Below, piece by piece: positions 47,410-57,009 of a stretch of DNA of 64,000 nucleotides. Position numbers and translations under genes: made by a program. Below the pieces are notes generated by a model. It had not been told where the DNA came from. It worked only from the letters and a program-made list of their open reading frames with translations, and did no database searches. Numbering within the stretch: position 1 is the stretch's first letter; each line of letters opens with the position of its first letter. This DNA is from Leguminivora glycinivorella (taxonomy: Eukaryota > Arthropoda > Insecta > Lepidoptera > Tortricidae), in the NCBI RefSeq assembly GCF_023078275.1, contig NC_062983.1:10099001-10163000 (forward strand). The letters are read 5' to 3'.

Positions 47410-49927
47410 ATGAACGCTAAAGTGCTTGGTGTGTTTTTATATTTTGTCATAAATTTTAAAACATGTGTGGGAGGAAAGTATTCGAATCACAAGTTGATCA
47501 CTCTGAACACAGAGACTAGAAGTCAGCTCAAATACCTTCGTGCTATGGAGACTCAAAAGTACATGCATATTATTTTTTGTGAGAAACCATACAAGGTAAG
47601 TTCCTTCAATATATCACGGTTTGTTATGTTAGACAGTTGGGTGCAAACCTAAAGCTTCCCATTCACGGTACGATATATCTGTACGATCCGTCGCAACAGA
47701 TCAATTGAAACGACCGATCGACAGTGTATGTCCATTCATTAACTATTTCGGATATCGGACGTCGCAACAAAATTCCGTGCAAGCATGAATATTGCAACGA
47801 TGGATCGAAAGTGTATGGATGCTTGCAACCAACGATTCGATTTCTATTTCATATTTACCTACCTGACTTTATTATTGCGTTTCGTCTAAGATCGTTTACG
47901 GCCGATCGTTAACGATCAATCGCTTGTGTGGCTGGCACTTACGATGCGACCGATCGTCACGATATCTATGCGATCGATCGAAACGATGAATCGTACCGTG
48001 AATTACGGAAAACTGCGGGACGGTTGAGGCTAGCCTGCGTCCGGACTTCTATACTCATCTATACTGGAGGCTGAATGAGTTTTGAACTGTTCTGACAATA
48101 CGATCTCGTCGATCACATTCGTTAAAAGTCAAACTGACTTAACTATACCAAATAAAGCACGGTGTCCATACGACAAGGTTCTAGAGTGGCCTAGGATTCT
48201 AATTGGTGGACTGTACACTCGAGTTTGAGTTCAAACGCGCACAAATCAGCCTGAGAGACCGTACTGGTACTGTTTTTAAGTCTGAATGGAGATTGACTAA
48301 AAAGTGCAGTCAAATGCAATAATGTTATTTTCCTTAAAAGGCGTTATTACCCTTATAAGGCTCGAGAAAACAGATCGTCCCACATATTTGTGCCAACAAT
48401 CTTGTGTAACATAGTTTTGCAGGTAACTTTACCTACAAAATAATGTAATAAGGGCGAATTACACAACACAAATTAATGCCCTTACGCGGCTTAGCAGGCA
48501 AGGTCACTAAGCGCCAAATGGTCAAATTATATTATATTAAGTCCGCCATTTTGTACATGTTTCTTTGGTTGTGCAATAAAGTTTAAATAAATAAATTGTA
48601 ATTTATTTCAGTTGGGACAATCTGTACAAGTTGTCGTCAGTCCAGAGGACTTCGAAATGTTTCAAAACAGGGCGGAACACTTTAATTTAAATTATACGAT
48701 ACTGATGCATGATATTCAAAAGTAAGTTTTGGCATTTTTATTGTATAATCTAAGTATTTTTTGATTAATAATTAATAATGCTATATTACATTCATGTACT
48801 GTAGTCACCGGCAATAATCTAAATATATAAAAGAAGAAGCTGACTGACTGACATATCAACGCACAGCCGAAACCGCTGGTCCTAGAGATTTCAAATTTGG
48901 CACGTAGGTTCCCTATATCCCCTGTTGTGGTGCAATGGGGTTTAAATATCAAAAAAATATATAAAAGAGGATATTGACTGACTGACCGACATATCAACGC
49001 ACAGCCGAAACCGCTGGTCCTAGAGACGTCAAATTTGTCAAGTAGGTTCCTTATATAGTGTAGAGGAGCACTAAGAAAGAATTTTCCAAAATTCACTTCC
49101 TAAGGGGGTCAAATGGGGGTTCAAAGTTTGTATGGGGAAACAAGATTAGTTTGACTATTTTATTCGAAACTTCACAGGAAGATTCCTTAAGACATATGGC
49201 TGACTACGTGTTTCAGGTTTTTTGAAAATTTAACCCCTAAAAGGGTGAAAAGGGGGTGATAAAGTCAAAAAACGAATATGGGTATCGTTTTTACGGTTTA
49301 TTGGGTCGCTGATCACGATAAATACAACGTTTTTAAAATCTAACGAGGCGGAAGTGAAATACCTTCTCCCCTGTAGTGCAATGGGGGTTTAAATATCAAA
49401 AAATATATAAAAGAAGAAACAAACTGACTGACTAACTGACATAATATATCAACACACAGCCGAAACCGCTGGTCCTAGAGATTTCAAATTTGGCACATAG
49501 GTTCCTTATATGGCGCAGAGGAGCACTAAGAAAGGATTATTCAAAATTCTCCTCTTAAAAGGGTGAAATGGGGGTTCAAAGTTTGTATGGGGAAACAAGA
49601 TTAGTTTGACTATTCGAAAATTTGACCCCTAAAGGGGTGCAAAGGGGGTAAAGTCAAAAACACAATATGGGTATCGTTTTTATGGTTTATTTCGTTTCGC
49701 TGAACACGATAAATGCAACGATTTTAAAATCTAATGAGGTGGAAAAGAAATTTTCTCCCCTGTTGTTGTGCAATGGGGTTAAAATATCCAAAATAGCCAA
49801 AAACTAAGTATAGGTTTAGTTTTTATATTTACTTCTGGTTCAAGAGATTTCAAATTAGGATAGGGATAGGGATAGGGATAGGGATAGGGATAGGGATAGG
49901 GATAGGGATAGGGATAGGGATAGGGAT

Positions 49928-50000
<73 letters not shown>

Positions 50001-53000
50001 GGACGGGACGGGACGGGACGGGACGGGGACGGGGACGGGGACGGGGACGGGGACGGGGACAAAGATAGAGATAGGGACTAATAGGGATTGGGGATAAGAA
50101 TAGGGATTGGGGTCGGAATAATCGGTCGGCAATCGATATCTAGGCAGTGTAAAATGCAGGTGGCTCAGTGGGAAGGTATTAGTAAGTAGGCATCGGCGAG
50201 TATCCTGCATCCGTAATAACTATTACATTCAATGTGCTGTAAGAAGATCGTTGTTTGCTTGCCTTTTATATGTTTACGTTTGTAATAAGTATAAGCAAAA
50301 TGGAAAAAATTGTAAGCGATAATGCAAGGAAGTACTTTTTACCCTACCGACCATAGCGTCGGGATACTGGCTATGTGGGTTGTATGAAGATTCCCCAGTA
50401 TAAATATTTATATAGGTTTATTTTATGTAAACGTTTCAATAAGAATACTTTTATTACGCGGGCGAAGCCGCGGGTAAAAGCTAATATCGTATAAAATGAA
50501 GGCTGCATAAAGCAATATCTGAGACGAATTTTTTTACCTTCTTTTTAACGCTCGACGCAAAAACGACGGGGTGTTTGACGTGTCTGTCTGACTGTCGGTT
50601 TGTGTGTGTGTCTGTCTGTAGCATCGTAGCGAACGGATGAATCGATTTACATTAGTTTCTTTTTTCTTTGAAAGCTGAATTAGTCAAAGGTGTTCTTAGC
50701 AATGTTTCATGAAAAACGGTCCACTATGTCGCGGTCGGGAGGTTTTTTCGAAATTTTTATTTTTCTGAAAGCAATCGAAGGCCGTTTAAAATGCTTTTTA
50801 ATTAAAGACGTTTTTGTGTGATTTATTGCCGGCGACTGTGCAAGAATAATGCAAAATACATAGTACTATCGTTAATTGCGTGAATATTCAAACAGGAATG
50901 AGAAGAACCTTCTTAAGGTTCCTTCACAATTTTCTATGATCTACTAAAAACAATACCTGTAACATCACCTGCCCTATTGTGATTTGCTTTTTGTTTGTCC
51001 GGATATTCTTCACTCAGGTCGCAATTCTCAACCGATTCTCGTGCAATGTAGTGTCCAGATTTCATGATTTTTTTTTTGTCGATCAGTTTTTGTAAATTTA
51101 CCAAAATACAAATATTGATATAAAGGGCTAAGACTCCAATAGCGTGTATGCGATTAACACGAACGTGACTTGACTGTGATAATGACTTGAAGAACTAAGT
51201 TTTTCCGACTTTTGCGTTTCTGAGCATGTCCACTAGTTTAACCCTTCGTCTGTGTTTGATAAGGATCCTAACATATATGTCGTGTCGTTGGACTTTAAAA
51301 AAATATGTCAAAGTTTTTTTTTATACTACGTCGTTGGCAAACAAGCGTACGGCCCGCCTGATGGAAAGCGGTTACGTAACCTACGTAAATAATTACTCTT
51401 TGAGTTGCAGGCGTCCAACGCCTGCAACTCAAAGAGTAATTATTTTAAGACAATTTTTTGACAGAAACAGGCGACGGGTTAATACCTATTATACGATATT
51501 TCAGGGCATTTGACGCCCAAGCCATATCAAGCTACCAGCTCCTCCGACCAGAAACCTTCTCTTTTGAGCACTACCACCTACTGGAGGATATTTACCAGTG
51601 GTTGGCAGACTTGAACACCAACAAATCCGTTAACGTACGTCACATAACCATTGGAAAGTCGTCAGACGGCAGGGATGTTTCCATGGTCAATATTAACCTG
51701 GATCCAACTTTCAACAAGCCGAAGGTAATTGTAATTTTGATTTATGTATTTATAAACAAATTCTAGTTTTGTCATACCTATTCGAAATAAGCATTCAACT
51801 TGGATAGAAACTCCGATTTCTCTCGTACCTGGTTAAAAAATGTGTTCATAAGGTTTGTTCGTGCAAATGTTAAAACTTTAGGGCCCTAATAGGGGTTGTT
51901 TGGCTCAACCTCGTAACTTTGTATCGAAGATCAGTCTGCTTACTAGAACGATTTTGATACGAGTTTGAGTGGTAAGGCCCAACTCACAAACCTATATTTA
52001 GGTGGAAGAAATGAATTAGGCCGGTTGCATCAAACCACTTGTCACCGTTAAAGTGTATGTTTATCGCATGGGAAGTTCCATACGATGCTGATGTGTCTGT
52101 CAAATGTGGGTGATAATCCTCCCTTAATCTTATTTTATAAGGGCACACACACACATAGCGTCACATTTTACAGTGAAATTTGTATTTACTTGTAATACGA
52201 AATATGTTTCTGACAGTCATTATTTTGTTGTTGTTGCAAATATCACGCAACGAGAATGTTTTCGTTGACTTCCACCTACGTACTCACACAAACCTACAAA
52301 AATTAACTGTGAGTAGGGACGGACTACTTAGAAGTTTTGAGTGGTAAGGCACGCTAAGTATAGCCTGTCAACCAAATTTTGGCAGTAGCAATGTACATCG
52401 AACTAAAGTATGGTATCCCTATAAAACGAACAAAAACCAGCAATGTACGTCGAACAGCCACAGATATTTTTTTTCAAGGGGCTCGTTGGGCCTGCAGCAT
52501 TGGAATGCCTCCCTAATATAAAAAGCATATGAAACGCGTATACTCATCCTTTATTTCCTTACGAATTAGATAATGTATTAAAAAGGGACAGATATATGCT
52601 AGTTATTTCTCTTTTTCGTAGGGTGGAGGTTTCCACAGATAAGATACAAATGACACGCGAATTTCCACCGATTTTTAAAACTAGTGTTGCTAGCCCGCGA
52701 TTTTTCAAATTTGCCGCCTTTTTCTAGTGACAAGATTTGGTTGACGGTCTATAGATGCGTTGGTTTTATTGAATCTGTGTTTAAAGGTGATAGTAGAAGG
52801 AGGTATTCATGGACACGAATGGGCAGCAGTTGTATTTGTGACTTACTTGATCAACGAGCTGGCCCAAGCTGCTGCATCGAGCGACGATGCGTGGAAGACG
52901 TTGGCGAAGAGCTACAATTGGTATTTGATACCAGTGCTGAATCCTGATGGATATGATTACACGCATAAACAGGCAAGCAATCAACACTCTTCTCTCTTTT

Positions 53001-55987
53001 CTTTTATTTACCTCCCTCTTACTGTAAAATACAGTACGATTAACATCAGTTAACGATTCGGGTTTTATATCTTGCTTGCTCGCACTTATGCGATCCCGAT
53101 AAGAGCCGAAGCCGAATGGTAAAAGCTGAATCATACGAGTACTACCCCTAAAGGCCCATTTCGACGACGCACGAACTCGCGATTTCAGTTACAATACGGA
53201 CTTCACTGTTAGGACTACAACTACATACAGTTCAGTACACTAATAAAATACCACAATGTAATGAACCTCGCATGCACGCACCGTGTAAATGGGCTTTAAA
53301 CAACATTAACCCTCATCATAACGTAACTATATGCCATCTCTTTATTCACGTCTGATTGTTGAATATGCTTTGCTTGTCTTATTCTATACTATAGTTGACC
53401 AGGATACTGATACGCAATAATGTGTCATCGTGGTGTCATCCCACATGCATTTCGCAATAAGATGTCAACTTAAAAATTTGACGATTAAAGTTGGCATTTT
53501 ATTGCAAAATTCATGTGGCATTATTGCGTATCAGCATCCTTGACGTGTAAAAAAGCCAAGGTGGGAAATAAAATTTAAGAACTTTAATTCATCAATTCAA
53601 TAAGTTGTGACAATGTTATTGTCACAGCTTTCATGGGCCGTAGCGTGCTGAAGTATTTCTCTCTTGAGCTCTTCCGTATTAGTGCTACAGAGTCATTTTT
53701 GCATCATTTGCTACGGAACGTCATCAAAGATAGAAACATATAAGGAGAAATTAACAAGTTGTATAAAAATTCCAGGATCGCTTATGGAGAAAGAATAGAA
53801 ACCGAAACGCTTCAGTCGACTTAAATAGAAATTTTGACGAAAGTTTTGGAAGTATGTATTTTAATTCTAAGTAACATATTATTAATTTGACTTATAAAGT
53901 TATTTAGCCGTCTCTCAGCTACCTACTGCTCGGTCTCTAGTGATATTACATCTCGCTGACGGCGAGTTCACGAAAATCTGCTTCCGCTCTATCCACCCAG
54001 CGATACATTGGATAACCGAAGCATAACATCGTCCGGTAGATCCAAGTAAGCCGTCTTGACTGCCCGATCCTCACCTATCCTTTGGAGATGCTTAAGTCAG
54101 AGGAGACGATGTACCTTGGTCTCACCTATTACATTTGTACGGCTTCTTATTCCGTCAGGTTCGGCTATTTGGTCTTCTATTGTTATGATGATCGGAATTC
54201 TTTCGGATTTCGGATGTCTGAAATGATGATCGGTATATTTTTCTTTCAGAATTTGAATCCAGTCCAGACCCAAATACAGACAATTACTGCGGAACACACC
54301 CTTTTTCGGAACCAGAAACAAAAGCACTGGCATCCTTCGTCATGCCTATTCGCAAGGAAATCAAGTTTTACTTCGCTATTCACGCTTATGGACAAAGGAT
54401 TATTATTCCGTATGAGGACAGAATACAGCATTTGGAGAATTTTGGAGAAATGGTACGTCATAAATTTGTTATGTTTCTTCAGTCTATGTCTTTAGCCTTA
54501 GGAGTGCGAAGACACGAAAAAATGATAAGAAAACTCCGGCAACTTCGACAAGGTCGAGCCTTAACGTCCCAAGCACGACATTGGTCTTAGGCAACATGGT
54601 CACACGGCCATTGGATGAAGCGAGAGAATAACGATGAATTGCCACTTGCGGTATTTCAGGATTGTGTGTATATATATTTTAGACTTATTTAGATAAGTTA
54701 AAGATTATAATTTGATATGAAGAAAGATTTTCTTTGACAATATGTCAGCGGCTGCATCAAACAGTTACGATTGTTTTTATACATTTTGAATGCATCGCTA
54801 AGTATTTGTTTAATTTCGCTGTTTTCCTTTAACAAATGCTGCCTATCATATGGTTTAAATTCCTGGTTTTTACAGGAGAACTACAGTCGACAAGCAATAC
54901 GGAAATTGTACTTACGAAATCATATTAAATTTATCACAGGAACTGTGTATGATACTATGGGTGAGTCAAAACAATATTAAATAAATTATTCGGTAGCCAT
55001 AAATTAAAAGATATAATAAACGAAATAATTTATCCAGTATAAATTATTTCGTTTTAGGTTCCTTCAATGTCAAATAGACCTTACACTTTGTTCATCATAT
55101 CAGCCGAAAGACGTCCACTGGCTGGACATATGCCTCCCCCAAAGATTGTCACAATGACCTGTCCTGCGCCACCCGCGTCCAGCGGACTCCAGCGACCTTC
55201 ACCAGGTCATCATTCCACCTTGTGGGGGGCCTACCCACGCTGCGCCTTCCGTTACGCGGTTGGCGGTACACCGTGTTACGATACGAGTAAATGTTGCTAG
55301 ACCAAATGGTGGGAAAATTTGCTTGCTTCGGATGAGGTCTTGGAGGCTCAGTTTACAAAGAGCTGGGGAATGGTTTCCAGACTCTGTGTAACAAGTGTAA
55401 ATTCTGTATACACCTATGAAAGTGCACATATACAGTATAGGGTTCAAAAAAAACGGGTTTTTTGCAGGAATAAGAATGTCAGGAACTAGCGCAAGTTGGA
55501 TGAAAAAACAAATGAAAGTCAAGTAAGTGAAATGTATGACATGGTACGGTCGACGTCGATCGATGCCAGGGTACGTAGCCGAATGACACAAACGCTCAAG
55601 AAACGAAACGCTCGTAGATATCTATCTCTATCGCTCTTGCGTATTGGCGCGACAGAGCCAGACTACCTTTCGCGGCGTTTCGTTTTCGTTTTGCGTCGCA
55701 GGAATGCCATTCAGCTACGGCACCAGGTGACTCAGTCAGCCATTTTGACAAAAACTTATTTTAGGTACGTCTACACCGTCCAAGTACGAGACAACGGTAC
55801 GTACGGCTACACGCTGCCGAACGACCAGCTAAAGCCGATGTGCGAGGAAACAAAGCTAATGATACAAGAGCTAATGACGGCGAAACCGCGACATGTCAGG
55901 GCGCTTTACGCAGACAATGCTGAAGTCAACGATTTGTTTGTCCCACTTATGTTGTTTAGTGTTATTGTGATTTTAACATTGAAATAA
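47410..55987 (+). CDS. Gene 2: M14A carboxypeptidase-like protein, predicted catalytically inactive
   Basis: Nine exons: 47410-47595, 48612-48721, 51505-51724, 52787-52972, 53776-53851, 54250-54452, 54876-54960, 55468-55522 and 55765-55987; 1344 nt, 447 aa. The first exon encodes a signal peptide (MNAKVLGVFLYFVINFKTC) and the start of the M14 propeptide. Zinc ligands are kept: His69 and Glu72 in GIHGHEW (52808-52819) and His196 in AIHAYGQ (54381-54383). Arg127 (RLWRKNR) and Asn144-Arg145 (DLNRNF) are kept. Arg71 is His. Glu270 is Gln in TVQVRD (55781-55783). The SGTSASW loop aligns Ile, or Gly with a one-residue shift, at Tyr248 and Ala at 255. The Cys138 partner is absent. A hydrophobic C-terminus (about FVPLMLFSVIVILTLK) suggests a GPI signal or membrane tail. 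Loss of the general base implies a pseudo-enzyme, perhaps a peptide-binding or regulatory protein; that role is inferred. The ORF is otherwise open, arguing against a plain pseudogene. Confidence 0.9.
47661..48003. mobile_element. GATCG-rich MITE in intron 1 of gene 2
   Basis: ATTCACGGTACGAT at the left and ATCGTACCGTGAAT at the right are perfect inverted ends. The interior is packed with CGATCG and related palindromes, e.g. ACGACCGATCGACAG and ATGCGATCGATCGAAACGAT. Confidence 0.75.
48466..48515 (-). mobile_element. SINE family 2 fragment, reverse
   Basis: ATGCCCTTACGCGGCTTAGC...GGTCACTAAGCGCC matches the head of the SINE at 32400-32470. Confidence 0.5.
48826..50485 (+). mobile_element. Composite repeat in intron 2 of gene 2, relative of 11422-12600
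   Basis: Three copies of a module with ATCAACGCACAGCCGAAACC start near 48826, 48955 and 49405. They are followed by GTTCAAAGTTTGTATGGGGA blocks, the minisatellite at 49856-50062, and an end block (ATCGTTGTTTGCTTGC ... GCGGGCGAAGCCGCGGGTAA) shared with 12240-12600. Confidence 0.65.
49856..50062. repeat. Graded minisatellite GATAGG > GACAGG > GACGG > GACGGGG
   Basis: About 11-12 GGATAG units give way to about 12 GGACAG units, then about 6 GGACG units, then about 6 GGGGAC units. Apparent Pro-rich translations are a by-product. Confidence 0.92.
50547..50770 (+). repeat. Dispersed repeat G, copy 3, in intron 2 of gene 2
   Basis: CGACGCAAAAACGACGGGGT, a short GTCTG run, then CGGTCCACTATGTCGCGGTC. 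Same family as 44563. Confidence 0.7.
51387..51445. repeat. Perfect 28-bp hairpin with 3-nt loop, 60 bases before exon 3 of gene 2
   Basis: AAATAATTACTCTTTGAGTT...GGCGT is followed by CCA and its exact reverse complement. The left arm joins a repeat fragment (TTGGCAAACAAGCGTACGGC at about 51340) that recurs at 62045. Confidence 0.9.
51725..52786. other. Intron 3 of gene 2
   Basis: GT...AG intron. 52020-52120 (GGCCGGTTGCATCAAACCAC) looks like a dispersed repeat. No further exon seen. Confidence 0.5.
52973..53775 (+). other. GC-AG intron (intron 4 of gene 2)
   Basis: The exon ending in THKQ is followed by AG|GCAAGC, and the next exon (DRLWRKNR) starts after CCAG. Both borders are phase 0 and align with the GT-AG intron at the same place in genes 1 and 3. 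No usable GT donor lies nearby. AG|GCAAG is the known consensus of U2-type GC-AG introns. Confidence 0.8.
53401..53540. mobile_element. Palindromic MITE in the GC-AG intron of gene 2
   Basis: AGGATACTGATACGCAATAA at the left and TTATTGCGTATCAGCATCCT at the right are inverted ends with one mismatch. Inner arms pair again. Confidence 0.75.
55065..55315 (-). mobile_element. LINE 3' fragment in intron 7 of gene 2, reverse
   Basis: On the plus strand it reads CCGAAAGACGTCCACTGGCT, CTTCACCAGGTCATCATTCC and GTGGGGGGCCTACCCACGCT. In reverse this is the decayed end of a LINE ORF that I recognise from many moth sequences. Confidence 0.6.
55468..55522 (+). other. Exon 8 of gene 2 (55 nt), substrate-pocket loop
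   Basis: Acceptor GGGTTTTTTGCAG|GA and donor AA|GTAAGT. It fits between the phase-1 end of exon 7 and the phase-2 start of exon 9. It encodes G-IRMSGTSASWMKKQMKV-K, matching the family's SGGSIDW loop, and supplies the position aligned with Tyr248 (Ile, or Gly with a shift) and with residue 255 (Ala). Confidence 0.85.
55571..55723. mobile_element. MITE in intron 8 of gene 2 with CAGG target duplication
   Basis: CAGG stands on both sides (55567-55570, 55724-55727). Ends GTACGTAGCCGAATGACAC and TGCCATTCAGCTACGGCAC are imperfect inverted repeats, and the core has GTAGATATCTATCTCTATCG and CGACAGAGCCAGACTACC. Confidence 0.75.
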
Positions 55988-55988
55988 A
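55983..55988 (+). promoter_or_regulatory. Polyadenylation signal overlapping the gene 2 stop codon
   Basis: AATAAA overlaps the TAA stop at 55985-55987. If used, the 3' UTR would be only about 20-30 nt. A MITE begins at about 56022, so an original longer UTR may have been cut off from the gene. Confidence 0.4.
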
Positions 55989-56021
55989 TTGTTTTAATTT
56001 GTCAAAGATAACTTTAAATAT

Positions 56022-56264
56022 ACTTTTCCCCTCACTAGCTCGGAAACACGTGTTTTGTCCTTTAATACCAGCGGGTAAAAACGCATTTTATCCACTAGTG
56101 GGTAAAGTAATTTGACCTTGAATAAAGTCAAATTAACTGCTTTAAAATTGATAAAAGTAGGTGAATCTAGTAATAAAGATGATTTACCACCTGTGGAACT
56201 ACGGGAAGCAGTGATAAACGCATTTTTTGCGTTGTAGTTTCCTCGCTATAGTGAGGGGAAAAGT
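56022..56264. mobile_element. MITE immediately after gene 2
   Basis: ACTTTTCCCCTCACTAGCTC at the left and ATAGTGAGGGGAAAAGT at the right, with GGAAAC / GTTTCC continuing the pairing. Starts 35 bases after the stop codon. Confidence 0.75.
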
Positions 56265-56269
56265 TTTGT

Positions 56270-56440
56270 GTTACACTCGGGTGCAAATGTATTTTACTTC
56301 TCGTGTGTTAAAAAACTCGCAAGTTTAGGATTCTATTCTCGAACCACTCGCTTCGCTCGTGGTTCAACTATAGAATCCTTTCACTTGCTCGTTTTTCAAT
56401 TCCACACTCGGCGTTAAAATACAACTTTGCCCCCTTGTAT
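56270..56440. repeat. Dispersed repeat with hairpin core
   Basis: 56328-56378 forms a palindrome: GGATTCTATTCTCGAACCAC ... GTGGTTCAACTATAGAATCC around CTTCGCTC. Flanking CGAGTGTG-type arms suggest a larger inverted repeat. Confidence 0.6.
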
Positions 56441-57009
56441 AACAAATAACTATTACTAGATGTATCAACTCGTAGTATTAATTGATATCGACTTTCAGTT
56501 GTCAGTATAACTAATTCTCTCAGGATCTTGGTGCTCGTCGTCGGTAAATATTTCTACCATGTACTTCTTATATTATATTATATGTGTATGTGTTTATATC
56601 ATAGAGGAATACGTAAGGGAAGAGTTGTAACTCTATACAACAGTAAATGCGGGTTATTTGTATAGGCATAGTTAAGTGACATCTAGCGACAATCACGCGT
56701 CAACTGTTGATGTTGCAATGAAATATCACTTAACGAGGCTTTTTTAATATTTTTGTTGACTTCAACTTATAAAAATTGACGCCAGAAAGCACCAAGCTGC
56801 GATTAAAGACGGACAACTTAGTGGATTTTACTGAGTTCATTTGCCACGCTAAGTAGATATGTTTGCTTGATCTATGGTATATTATGACATCTGTATTTGT
56901 AATTTCAAAAACTTTCAAAATAAGCTGTGATTATAATCTATTGAGCTACGCTTTTATGATGTAATGTTTTTTGACATTGTTACCACTTATGTAATTTGAT
57001 TATCTAACA

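Noticed and set aside
49779..50210. Pro-Val/Pro-Tyr-rich open frames on the minus strand
   Set aside because: Translation of the graded minisatellite inside a transposon in gene 2 intron 2.
54082..54495. Long ORFs overlapping exon 6 of gene 2 in other frames
   Set aside because: They cross the splice sites of a well-supported exon and have no family similarity.
55702..55726. 25-nt micro-exon for gene 2 with a 38-nt downstream intron
   Set aside because: It is the terminal repeat of a MITE, the implied intron is too short, and the exon at 55468-55522 fits both phase and the family's SGxS.xW loop.
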